Below are positions 35,815-43,642 of a stretch of 64,000 nt of DNA, in pieces. The position numbers and the translations under genes were made by a program. The notes beneath the pieces are model-generated. The model ran no database searches. It was not told the origin of the DNA and was given only the letters and a program-made list of their open reading frames with translations. The first letter of the stretch is position 1, and every line of letters starts with the position of its first letter. The stretch comes from JAHDHW01 sp965220465 (GTDB taxonomy: Bacteria; Bacteroidota; Bacteroidia; Chitinophagales; Saprospiraceae): assembly GCA_965220465.1 (NCBI GenBank), contig CBDCPZ010000025.1, positions 372,001 through 436,000 of the forward strand. The letters are read 5' to 3'.

Positions 35815-36441
35815 TTACAGCATTTTAAAACGATGTGGCTCAATATTTTGGTTGACCTTCTGATTGTAAAAATTCATGATGCTTTTATCTCCTTCTTTTT
35901 CAAAAAAAGTGAGTTGATTCAAGTTCAAATCTTTTTTAGAAAAGTGCAATTCAATTTTTTCAAACACATTGCTTAGTTTCTTGTCCCGAGGATCCAAAAC
36001 GACAACAAATTCCATTGAGTTTTGGAAATATTTCGCATCAAAAGATTTGCTTTCGTGAAAATCTCCTTTGATTAGGGTAAGCAACAGATCTTTGACTTTT
36101 GAAGTTACTCGCTTGGCAGCATTTACATTTTTTTCTTTTCCGTTTTCCTGCAATTGTATCTGATCATCATTAATCAAAATGATATATTCCGATGGTACTT
36201 GCTGTTCCCAGCGCATTTTATTTTCAGACTGGTAATAAAATACTCCCGATGATTTTTGAGGCTCTTTTAAAAACGAAAGGTACTTCTCTTCTTTGAAATC
36301 TGCGCTGATACTTTTCGTACTTTCTGACTTCACTTTTAATCTTGAAATGAAATCCTGCGCATCCGCCATTGGTTGCAAATCCTGTGCAAACAAGGTCATC
36401 GAAAAGCTCAGCAAAAAGAAAAACAAACTACTTTTTCTCAT
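35815..36441 (-). CDS. LolA-family outer-membrane lipoprotein carrier-like protein
   Basis: A 208-residue periplasmic protein with signal peptide (MRKSSLFFFLLSFSMTLFAQ) and LolA-like beta-sheet: KSISADFKEEKYLSFLKEPQKSSGVFYYQ, KMRWEQQVPSEYIIL, LLLTLIKGDF. LolA homologues are regular members of aryl-polyene and flexirubin clusters, where they are thought to ferry the hydrophobic product or lipid to the outer membrane together with an MMPL exporter. The MMPL partner is at 47,289. It overlaps the upstream deacetylase by 14 bases. Confidence 0.9.
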   Translation of the reverse strand: MRKSSLFFFLLSFSMTLFAQDLQPMADAQDFISRLKVKSESTKSISADFKEEKYLSFLKEPQKSSGVFYYQSENKMRWEQQVPSEYIILINDDQIQLQENGKEKNVNAAKRVTSKVKDLLLTLIKGDFHESKSFDAKYFQNSMEFVVVLDPRDKKLSNVFEKIELHFSKKDLNLNQLTFFEKEGDKSIMNFYNQKVNQNIEPHRFKML

Positions 36442-37207
36442 ACGGATGTTTGTTAATTAGTTTATGCAAAGGTAAGATTTTAATTCCTTCTTCATCACAA
36501 TAACGTATTAACTCAGGCAATGTTTGCAGCGTAACCTGCTGCGTATCATGAAAAAGGAGGATGTTTCCTTTTTCTATTTTTTGGCTGACTCGTTTAAACA
36601 ATTGCTTTGGGTTCTTGAAAATGGTGTCAAAACTCCTGATATTCCAGCCTATTGACTGAAGTTCCAGTTGTTTAAGCGCCTTGCCATATCTTGGATTAGT
36701 TACCCCAAAAGGAGGCCTGAAGAGTTGAATTTCCCGGCCTGTTAAAGTTTTTATAATGTCTGTGCAATGCTGGATATCTGCCTTTAGTTTGCTCGTCGAA
36801 AAAAAGGGAAGATAAGGACTATGACTGAAAGAATGATTGCCGATGATATGCCCTTTTTGATGTATTTCTTTTAAAATTTCGGGGTAGGATTCCGCTTTTT
36901 TTCCAATAATAAAAAAGGTGCCGATCAAATTGTGTTGCTCCAGAATTTCCAGGATCTGAGGGGTGAAATTCGGGTCAGGGCCGTCATCAAAGGTTAAAGC
37001 AATTCCAGTGTTTTCACCATGATTTATCGAATCGACAAAATAATTTGCCTGAACCTGAATGGAACCATATGCTGTGACCAAAACGAAAATCAAAGCAACT
37101 CCTCCCATCAAAAACCATAAATACGGTTCGGTTCTGAAGAGTAAAAAAATAGCCGCTAAAGCTATCAAAACAATGATTGAAAAAATGCTATGCTTCACAG
37201 TTTTCAA
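36428..37207 (-). CDS. Polysaccharide deacetylase (NodB) family protein
   Basis: A 259-residue protein with two N-terminal hydrophobic helices (SIFSIIVLIALAAIFLLF, LWFLMGGVALIFVLVTAYG) and a carbohydrate-esterase-4 domain. Metal-binding and catalytic motifs are TFDDGPDPNFT (Asp-Asp), HSFSHSPY (His-x3-His) and RPPFG. It would remove N-acetyl groups from a glycan or lipid at the membrane. The substrate in a pigment cluster is unclear. It overlaps the CLF gene upstream by 20 bases and LolA downstream by 14, so it is clearly co-translated with the operon. Confidence 0.9.
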   Translation of the reverse strand: MKTVKHSIFSIIVLIALAAIFLLFRTEPYLWFLMGGVALIFVLVTAYGSIQVQANYFVDSINHGENTGIALTFDDGPDPNFTPQILEILEQHNLIGTFFIIGKKAESYPEILKEIHQKGHIIGNHSFSHSPYLPFFSTSKLKADIQHCTDIIKTLTGREIQLFRPPFGVTNPRYGKALKQLELQSIGWNIRSFDTIFKNPKQLFKRVSQKIEKGNILLFHDTQQVTLQTLPELIRYCDEEGIKILPLHKLINKHPYEKK

Positions 37208-38135
37208 TTAGGGTAAGCCCCAAATTTTTATCATTAAGCGCATTGCAAATTAGGACTCGTTTATGGTGATTTGCATTAATCAAATCAGTTGCCCAATGCA
37301 TTGCAAAAGCAGAATTGGTCATGTAAGCGCCGCTAAAATTGGTGAAATTGATTGGTTTGCTTTTTTTAAAAAATGACTGAATTTCAAGGGTTTGAACTGC
37401 TTTCAAGGAAGAAAATAGCACCAAATCAATCATTGCAGGATCAAGCCTGTTTTCATCAAAAAAGGTATTTAAACTTTTTTCAAAGGATGAAAATAATCCA
37501 ATGGTTTGAATTGCCTTTATTTGAGCTAAGGTATATTCGTTTTTCTCTTTTGAAAGAATAAAAAACGAACTTCCTGAAGTTAGTTTTAAATTTTCTGTAC
37601 TTAGCTTTTCTAAAAGAAAATCCAAAAAATCAATCCGTTCATCAACCGCTCCGATCAGTATATTTTTAGTTCCTTCATCGAGGCACAACAATGCATCCTG
37701 CAAAGCCAATTCAAATGACAGGCTGTTTTGCGTATGGGTCATATTGTAGTTGTGATTTTTCAAAAGCAAAGACAACTGACCGGCCATTGTGTTGTGAGTG
37801 GACTGTATAAATGAAGTCGGCGGAATCAGCGCATCGTTTGCATTAATAAAGTTTTTCAGAAACTTTTCCGTGTCTTCCAGGGCGCCCAAACCAGTTCCCA
37901 CAATCAAAGCGCCCGGTTCTTCAACATTAGCCTGAGTCAGGCAATCTTTAGCGCAGGTCAATGAAATTCGCAGGATTTCGCTCATCCTTCTCAAAGATCT
38001 TGGGTCAATAAAATCTTTGTAATTTGGACTCACCAATTCAGCATCTTGTTCAATTTCCTTGATTGAAGCAAAAAACCCAGGGTTTTGAAAAGTGTCCTGA
38101 TGAGAAATCGACGATGCTGCCTGAATGTAATACAT
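37188..38135 (-). CDS. KS-like chain-length-factor subunit
   Basis: A 315-residue KS-like protein with no catalytic Cys or His motifs. The elbow region reads MTHTQNSLSFELALQDALL. Conserved structural segments are SLRRMSEILRISL, VGTGLGALEDTEKFL and TSFIQSTHNTMAGQLSLLL. It begins 1 base after the active KS stop, so the two probably form a heterodimer. It parallels the protein at 14,672-15,718 (both share LRRMSxxLR, FxxSTxNxxAGxL and the QxSLSFE pattern). Its likely role is to set chain length for the aryl polyene. Confidence 0.85.
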   Translation of the reverse strand: MYYIQAASSISHQDTFQNPGFFASIKEIEQDAELVSPNYKDFIDPRSLRRMSEILRISLTCAKDCLTQANVEEPGALIVGTGLGALEDTEKFLKNFINANDALIPPTSFIQSTHNTMAGQLSLLLKNHNYNMTHTQNSLSFELALQDALLCLDEGTKNILIGAVDERIDFLDFLLEKLSTENLKLTSGSSFFILSKEKNEYTLAQIKAIQTIGLFSSFEKSLNTFFDENRLDPAMIDLVLFSSLKAVQTLEIQSFFKKSKPINFTNFSGAYMTNSAFAMHWATDLINANHHKRVLICNALNDKNLGLTLIENCEA

Positions 38136-38136
38136 T

Positions 38137-39318
38137 TTATAATTGCTTAAAAACTAATGTGGTGTTATTACCTCCAAAGCCGAAGGAGTTGGACAAAACG
38201 GCTTTAACTTCGCTGCCTTCTTGAAAATGCTTTTGCGGCTCCAGGTTAGTTTCTTCAATACTTTTACTAAAGTTAAGGTTTGGAAAAATACATTTTTTCG
38301 TAATGGCCAAAACGGAAAATACAGCTTCAATCGCTCCTGCAGCTGCAAGCGTATGCCCCGTGTAAGATTTGGTGGAACTCAAAGAAGGCACTTCTTTTGC
38401 AAAAATATTTAAAATAGCAACTGACTCCGACAAGTCGTTGTTTTGTGTCCCGGTGCCGTGCACATTAATGTAGCTGATATCTTTGGTTGTGAGTTTAGCT
38501 TGTTCAAGAGCGCGTTTCATCGCCAGGGTAGCTCCTTTTCCGTCCGGCGAAGAGGCCGTTTGGTGAAAAGCATCGGCAGCATTTGCCCAACCGCTTAAAA
38601 GGCAAAGCGGTTTATTTCCTGATTTCTTCATACTCTCTTCGCTTTCCAAAAGCAGAAAACCTGCTCCTTCACCAAGATTTAATCCATTTCTATTTTTATC
38701 AAAAGGTTTGACCCATTCCTGATCATAAATCATCAGGGAATTGAAGCCATTGACAGTAAAATTTGTCAGCGCATCAGTTCCTCCAACCAGCACCCGATCC
38801 AATTTATTTTGTTCGATAAGCCTTGCGCCGAGCATGATCGCATTGGCGCCGGACGAGCAAGCTGTCGACAAAGAATTGATGTAACCTTCAAATTCCAGTT
38901 CTTTAGCAATCCACTCCGTCGTGTTGCCGCTGTCATGATTAAATAACAGTTTTGGATCTGGTTTTTTGTTTTCTAAATGATCTTTGTAAAAATCTTCGGA
39001 AATATCCATCCCGCCCACCGAAGTGGCAGAAATCAAACCTGTTCGAATATTATCTTGTGATTGGTTATTTCCCCAGGCTTCCTTTGCTGCGATGGTGCCG
39101 ATTATTGCCGTTCGAGAAACCGGCTGATGGCCGAGCCTGGCTTTTGTGATCAGTTGCTGGTTGGAATATTTTACTTCACCAGCCAGGAAATTTTTCTCGG
39201 TTTTGAGGAATTTGACGGGCTGAATCCCGCTGTTTTCATTTTTCAGAGATTGGTAGTTTTCTTCCGTATTAAAGCCTATCGCGGAAACTACTCCAACTCC
39301 GGTAATAAAAACACTCAT
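38137..39318 (-). CDS. Beta-ketoacyl-ACP synthase (KS subunit)
   Basis: A 393-residue ketosynthase with intact Cys-His-His: LSTACSSGANAIMLGARL, NVHGTGTQNND and YTGHTLAAAGAIEAV, plus GGTDALTNFTVNGFNSL. It starts inside the ACP stop (ATGA overlap) and is followed by its CLF. It elongates the polyene chain. Close relative of the KS at 13,472-14,668, consistent with duplication of the ACP-KS-CLF module. Confidence 0.95.
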   Translation of the reverse strand: MSVFITGVGVVSAIGFNTEENYQSLKNENSGIQPVKFLKTEKNFLAGEVKYSNQQLITKARLGHQPVSRTAIIGTIAAKEAWGNNQSQDNIRTGLISATSVGGMDISEDFYKDHLENKKPDPKLLFNHDSGNTTEWIAKELEFEGYINSLSTACSSGANAIMLGARLIEQNKLDRVLVGGTDALTNFTVNGFNSLMIYDQEWVKPFDKNRNGLNLGEGAGFLLLESEESMKKSGNKPLCLLSGWANAADAFHQTASSPDGKGATLAMKRALEQAKLTTKDISYINVHGTGTQNNDLSESVAILNIFAKEVPSLSSTKSYTGHTLAAAGAIEAVFSVLAITKKCIFPNLNFSKSIEETNLEPQKHFQEGSEVKAVLSNSFGFGGNNTTLVFKQL

Positions 39319-39575
39319 GCATTTTGCTGTTTTTTGGAAATATAGTCCGCCATAGTATTTATCGTTTCAAAGACTTTTTTTCCTTCTTCCGGATCGGTTA
39401 TCTTTAAGCCGTATAAGTTTTCAAACAACACGATCAGCTCCAAAGCATCGATTGAATCTAATGCCAAATCGCCTCCAAAAAGTGGATCGTTGTCTTTAAT
39501 ATCAGCAGGTTTTACATCCTCCAGATTCAACCTTGCAATGATTTGCTCTTTTAAGTTTTTCTTTATCTCTTCCAT
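39315..39575 (-). CDS. Acyl carrier protein
   Basis: An 86-residue ACP with the phosphopantetheine serine in ALDSIDALEL and a terminal NTMADYISKKQQ helix. It is upstream of and overlapping a KS, and it is very like the ACP of the DAR block at 13,198. Four bases separate it from the preceding KS-like gene. It would be modified by the PPTase at 29,244. Confidence 0.95.
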   Translation of the reverse strand: MEEIKKNLKEQIIARLNLEDVKPADIKDNDPLFGGDLALDSIDALELIVLFENLYGLKITDPEEGKKVFETINTMADYISKKQQNA

Positions 39576-39579
39576 GTAT

Positions 39580-40188
39580 TTATGCTTTGCGCAAATTTAG
39601 CAAATTATTTGAAGTTAGTGGTAAATTAAGCTCTGTGCTATCTATTATTTCAAGGGTAAACAGAAAAGCGTCAATTTTGTTTTCTAATACGTTCACCCAA
39701 CCGCAAATACAAGCCTTGGCTTTAGTTGGAATGAGGATATTACAGTAGTTTTCGAAAAAATCTGGTTCAAATTGATCCGCCACCGTAAAAATATTTTCTC
39801 CGTACCATTTGTTTTTAATCGCGATCTCCCCGATCAAAATATTCGGTAGGGTATAAACGAATAATGAGGGACTTGGCGATCCTTTTTCCTGATAAGATTT
39901 TTGAAATTTCAAGTCAGTATTGGCACTGGAATTTTTATTGGCAAAAACCAAAGCGATATCATCGTCCGAATATTGAGTTATTTTTTCATTTCGGGATTTC
40001 AACAATTCTACTCCAATTATTCCGATTTTGGACATCAGATCCATTTTATGGTATTTCGGATAATTGAGTTTTATAAAATCATAAAGCGATCTTGTCCAGG
40101 ATGTTTCACCATCTTTTTTTAGCAGAAGTTCACCATTTACAGCGCAACGATGATCATTGATGTGGCAATATGAAGTTATAAAATTCAA
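39580..40188 (-). CDS. Short 3-oxoacyl-ACP-synthase-like protein, non-catalytic
   Basis: A 202-residue protein corresponding to a partial thiolase-fold half, as often found in Bacteroidota flexirubin loci where it is annotated as a 3-oxoacyl-ACP synthase. Segments DLMSKIGIIGVELLK, DIALVFANKNSSANTDLKF, SPSLFVYTLPNILIGEIAIKN and CGWVN are visible. There is no catalytic Cys-His-His. It is coupled (4-base overlap) to the active KS gene just upstream, so it is most likely a structural partner of that enzyme. Function is inferred. Confidence 0.78.
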   Translation of the reverse strand: MNFITSYCHINDHRCAVNGELLLKKDGETSWTRSLYDFIKLNYPKYHKMDLMSKIGIIGVELLKSRNEKITQYSDDDIALVFANKNSSANTDLKFQKSYQEKGSPSPSLFVYTLPNILIGEIAIKNKWYGENIFTVADQFEPDFFENYCNILIPTKAKACICGWVNVLENKIDAFLFTLEIIDSTELNLPLTSNNLLNLRKA

Positions 40189-41267
40189 GCGCGTTTTATT
40201 ATTAATGAAGCATTACAACCTCCAAATCCTGAAGCCGTTTTTAAAATGGTATTAATTTCCTGTTGAGTATTCTCTGTAATGATATTGAGTTTCTTTGAAG
40301 TGCCTTTCGTTTCAAAACCCATGCTTTTGATCAATAAATTATTTCGAATCGACTGCATCGAAATAGCTGTTTCAATCAAGCCGGCAGCGCCCAAAGTATG
40401 GCCAAAATAGCCTTTCAAACTGTTTATTGGTATTTGGGTCATTTTTAAACGATCAAAAGCAATCGATTCCATTTCATCGTTGAAAAGTGTGGCGGTTCCG
40501 TGGCCTGAGATGTAGTCAATATCCTTTGCCGTTAATCCAGCCAATTTAAATGTTTTTAAAACCGAACGATACAATCCCTCACCGGTTCTAGATGGCCCGG
40601 AAATGTGATTGGCATCATTGGAAGATGATCCGGAGACATAAATCAAAGGTTTTTCGTGAAAAATGGCTCCGTTTTTTGAAAGGACCACTGCCGCGCAACC
40701 TTCGCCCAAATTGATGCCTTTTCTATTTTCATCGAAAGGCTTGCAAGCTTCGTTGCTTAACGCAAATAAGGATTGAAAACCAAAAAGTACAAAATCAGAA
40801 ATCACGTCGCAACCAATCACAATTACATTTTCGTACAAACTGGTTTTTAAGTAATCCGCTGCGGCATTGATGGCCAGCACACCTGAAATACAAGCATTTG
40901 AAATGGCAAGCGGATCATTTTTGAGTTGGTATTTTAATTTTAAATTTTTACAAAAACCAGCAATGCTATCGCTTAGATTTTCTTCAATATTTCCTTTGGT
41001 GGTACTTAAAATTAAAAGCGTTTTGTCAGAAGCCAGAATATTTTCAGATAGATTTTCTACTGTTCCTTTCAGACATTCATCAACCAACCCGGTAAAGCCA
41101 GCGTTGTAGTTTTGGTCAAATTTAACCAGGAAAGCAGCTTCTTCGTTAAAACCAATTTTTTCAAAACGCTTCCCTCCTTTTTGATTACTTTTTAGTGCAA
41201 GGAAATTTTCTTCGGCAGTTTTGCCAAGAGGAGTTACCATACTTTCTGCGCCGATGTAGATACTCAT
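40185..41267 (-). CDS. Beta-ketoacyl-ACP synthase family protein
   Basis: About 360 residues of a ketosynthase with catalytic Cys in SNACISGVLAINAAADYL, then SGHGTATLFNDEME and GYFGHTLGAAGLIETAIS, so the Cys-His-His set is complete. The start is ATG 41267 (MSIYIGAESMVTPLG); a TTG 6 bases upstream is less likely. It is 6 bases after the thioesterase stop and overlaps the short KS-like gene downstream. It is the third KS plus partner combination of the locus. Which elongation or priming step it serves is not readable from sequence. Confidence 0.9.
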   Translation of the reverse strand: MSIYIGAESMVTPLGKTAEENFLALKSNQKGGKRFEKIGFNEEAAFLVKFDQNYNAGFTGLVDECLKGTVENLSENILASDKTLLILSTTKGNIEENLSDSIAGFCKNLKLKYQLKNDPLAISNACISGVLAINAAADYLKTSLYENVIVIGCDVISDFVLFGFQSLFALSNEACKPFDENRKGINLGEGCAAVVLSKNGAIFHEKPLIYVSGSSSNDANHISGPSRTGEGLYRSVLKTFKLAGLTAKDIDYISGHGTATLFNDEMESIAFDRLKMTQIPINSLKGYFGHTLGAAGLIETAISMQSIRNNLLIKSMGFETKGTSKKLNIITENTQQEINTILKTASGFGGCNASLIIKRA

Positions 41268-41273
41268 TATCAA

Positions 41274-41699
41274 TCAATATTTTATACCCACACTTTTTTC
41301 CCAGTCAATATAAAAATCAGGCTTTGAAAGCGACAATTCCCTGTCTTTTGAGGTGAGAAAAACCTGAACAGTTTTGCCGGTTGCAGCAACTTTATTGGTA
41401 GCCAAATTGAAAACCTGGTATTTAAAAACCACCTTAGCCGAAGCAGTGGGAATAAGCGTTCCAAAGACTTTGACCTCCTGTCCGTAAAATATCGGAGCTT
41501 TGTGATCAATTTCAGATTTAACGATAGGCAAAAAGTAGCCTTTTTTATAAACTTCCAAATAATCGATCTCATATTTTTGTGCAAAAACTTCTCTTACATC
41601 TTCAAAAAATTTCAGGTAATTGCCATGCCAGACAACACCCATCGAATCGGTATCGCTAAACCTGATATTAACATTTGTTTCTGCGCTTAATTGTTCCAT
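41274..41699 (-). CDS. 4-hydroxybenzoyl-CoA-thioesterase-type hotdog thioesterase
   Basis: About 141 residues of the YbgC/FcbC thioesterase family: VNIRFSDTDSMGVVWHGNYLKFFEDVREVF is the family opening, with the Asp in DTDSMGVVWHGNY as the active-site candidate. It would release free acids or edit stalled acyl-ACPs. The start ATG 41699 was chosen (MEQLSAETNVN). An upstream ATG at 41747 would overlap the dehydratase by 28 bases and add residues unlike the family. Confidence 0.88.
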   Translation of the reverse strand: MEQLSAETNVNIRFSDTDSMGVVWHGNYLKFFEDVREVFAQKYEIDYLEVYKKGYFLPIVKSEIDHKAPIFYGQEVKVFGTLIPTASAKVVFKYQVFNLATNKVAATGKTVQVFLTSKDRELSLSKPDFYIDWEKSVGIKY

Positions 41700-41719
41700 T
41701 TTTTTCGTTCGTTCTTTGA

Positions 41720-42136
41720 CTATTGAACTACAATTTTCATTTCGCATTCCAGCAATTTTTTCCCTTTTAAAAAATTCTCTCCTTCTACCACAAAAATATT
41801 TCCCAGTTGAAAGGTCACCGTCACTTTTGTGTGGATCCTGGAATTTACAGGAGGCAACTGATGGACTTTCAATTTTGAGATCGAGCCAATAAAACCCACT
41901 TTAGGCTCTTCATCGCTCTGCGCATCAAGATAGCCGAATCCACAGGCACAGGTCTGAGCAATATTTTCAACAAGTGCGGCTTCCGTGAGTATATCATCTG
42001 CTATAAATATATTATCAGGATGAACGAAAAAGTCCGTTTCAAACTGTTTGGGTGTAGCTTTTATCAAATTGCTAATCATAACAAAGGGAGGCCTTTGCGG
42101 TATATAGGATAATATTTTATTCGAATTATCTGCCAT
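41720..42136 (-). CDS. ApeI/ApeP-type hotdog 3-hydroxyacyl-ACP dehydratase, Glu present but HFPG missing
   Basis: About 138 residues of a hotdog protein with the opening ILSYIPQRPPFVMISNLI and the core helix LTEAALVENIAQTCACGFGYLDA. The Glu in LVENIAQ matches the catalytic acid of FabA/FabZ, but no HFPG histidine motif is found. The segment PKVGFIGSISKLKV and the end LLECEMKIVV fit the family. Together with the hotdog at 35,446 it could form one complete heterodimeric dehydratase. Start ATG 42136 overlaps the acyltransferase end by 11 bases; ATG 42151 is possible. Confidence 0.85.
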   Translation of the reverse strand: MADNSNKILSYIPQRPPFVMISNLIKATPKQFETDFFVHPDNIFIADDILTEAALVENIAQTCACGFGYLDAQSDEEPKVGFIGSISKLKVHQLPPVNSRIHTKVTVTFQLGNIFVVEGENFLKGKKLLECEMKIVVQ

Positions 42137-43001
42137 TGCTGAAGAAATCATAATAATTAAACCACTGTTCCGGGTTCAATTTAACTTTATTCTGCAACTC
42201 TAGGACATATTGCTCTGCAATTTGTTCAATAGAATGCTGCTTAAATATTGGTTTTGTTGCTGATAAAGTATAATGAAAGTCAGTTTCTTTTATGGCAAAT
42301 ACCATAGTCACAGGCGCGTGAAATTTTGAAGCCAGTAGAAAAGGTCCCACCGGAAATTGTGCTTTCTTGCCCAAAAACTCAACCTCAATCGTTTTGGTAT
42401 CTGGTAAAAAACGGTCAGCATGCATGGCTACAAACTCGTTGCTATCCAACGCATTTTTTATTTTTATAACGTGAGACAAGTCATTTTTTATAGGAATAAT
42501 ATTAAAATGAGACCCTCCGGTAGAATTATCAAGGTATTCTTTTATTTTTTCTACCTCTGCATCGACCATTAGGACGTTGATTTTTTGAGTGACCCGTTTT
42601 TTCAACAAATTACCGGCAGTTTCCCAGTTGCCAAGATGCGCACTCAGTAAAATTCCACCTTTCCCCATTTTATTCATTTCATGAAGGTATTCTTCTCCAT
42701 TAAAGTCATGAGTAAAACGATCGCCTCTTCCCACTAAATAAGCAGAGCGGTCAACCAAGGTTTGTCCGAAAATATAAAAATTTTGTCTGGCTAATTTTTT
42801 GGCTTCTTTTTGACTGAACCGCAAGGTGTTGATATAGAAATCGATTATAGCATTTCTGTTTTCCTTTGCAAAAAGGTAATAATAAAAAGTTACAAAGCGC
42901 AGCAACAAATATGCAGCGCTTAACCCAAAAAATTTAATGAAGAAGAGGAATATTTTATAGCCTAGAACGGTCCCTTTGCTTTTTCCACTCCATTGACTCA
43001 T
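42126..43001 (-). CDS. Lysophospholipid acyltransferase (LpxL/HtrB-like)
   Basis: A 291-residue acyltransferase with N-terminal hydrophobic segment (GYKIFLFFIKFFGLSAAYLLLRFV). The catalytic HxxxxE/D motif is in LLSAHLGNWETAGNLL, followed by AMHADRFLPDTKTIEVEFLG and FPVGPFLLASKFHAPV. The LpxL-type enzymes transfer acyl groups from ACP to lipid acceptors. In aryl-polyene clusters such enzymes are thought to attach the polyene to a lipid or resorcinol. The choice between this protein and the C45 protein for that step is open. It sits between the ACP and the dehydratase genes. Confidence 0.9.
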   Translation of the reverse strand: MSQWSGKSKGTVLGYKIFLFFIKFFGLSAAYLLLRFVTFYYYLFAKENRNAIIDFYINTLRFSQKEAKKLARQNFYIFGQTLVDRSAYLVGRGDRFTHDFNGEEYLHEMNKMGKGGILLSAHLGNWETAGNLLKKRVTQKINVLMVDAEVEKIKEYLDNSTGGSHFNIIPIKNDLSHVIKIKNALDSNEFVAMHADRFLPDTKTIEVEFLGKKAQFPVGPFLLASKFHAPVTMVFAIKETDFHYTLSATKPIFKQHSIEQIAEQYVLELQNKVKLNPEQWFNYYDFFSNGR

Positions 43002-43011
43002 AGGCTATAAA

Positions 43012-43251
43012 TTATAGCTTTTGCTCAACCAACTTGTAGAAATCTAGAAATGTAACGACCTCTTTAAAATCCTCACCAGTCATTTTAATTCCAAAGTTTT
43101 CTTCAATTACGACAACGAGATCGACGTAATCAAGACTGTCAAGATCTAAAGTGTCTTTTAAATTGTTTTCTGGTGTAATACTATTTTTGTCAACTTCAAA
43201 CTCTTCAGACAAAAATGATTTTGTTGTTTTAATAATTTCTTCCTGACTCAT
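43012..43251 (-). CDS. Acyl carrier protein
   Basis: A 79-residue ACP with the attachment serine in LDLDSLDYVDLVVVIEENFG, ending in FYKLVEQKL. The start ATG 43251 (MSQEEIIKTTKSFL) fits the family; upstream in-frame starts at 43266 and 43281 add a poor sequence. Its DSLDYVDL motif differs from the DSIDA(I/L)EL of the other two ACPs, so it likely serves a separate step, such as starter loading or handing over to the acyltransferase that follows it. Confidence 0.93.
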   Translation of the reverse strand: MSQEEIIKTTKSFLSEEFEVDKNSITPENNLKDTLDLDSLDYVDLVVVIEENFGIKMTGEDFKEVVTFLDFYKLVEQKL

Positions 43252-43281
43252 CTTAGTTATTTTCATAAGCACACAATGCAA

Positions 43282-43642
43282 CTTTTAATTTCATGACATT
43301 AGTTAAAAATCACTCACAAAATTAATTTATTTATTTGATTTTATGCGCTAACGTGTCAAAAAAATCTAAATGTAATAAACCTGTTAATTTTATCTGGTGG
43401 CAAACCATGTAATATTCTGAATTTATATATTTTTAAACTATAATTTAGCTTTAATCTAAAAGGGATATTTCTTTACAATTATCACAAGGAACAGCAAATT
43501 ATATAATTTGTTTAGACAGATATAAAAAATTTATAAAACCAAATTTGCTGTTAACCTTTAAGAAAACAAGCGGTGGTTATGGGTGTGTGTGGAGATTATG
43601 TGAAATAAGATTTCACTTAAAATTATTTTGATGTAGGGGTGT
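43282..43642. other. 360-base gap inside the minus-strand gene series, probable promoter region
   Basis: This is the only long gap in the series. It contains a minus-strand TAATTTTG (43,317-43,324) that fits the -7 consensus, but no convincing -33 partner. A 7-bp hairpin (GTGAAAT/ATTTCAC, 43,600-43,616) lies after the KS stop without a T-run. No coding sequence is seen. It may split the series into two transcripts. Confidence 0.5.
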
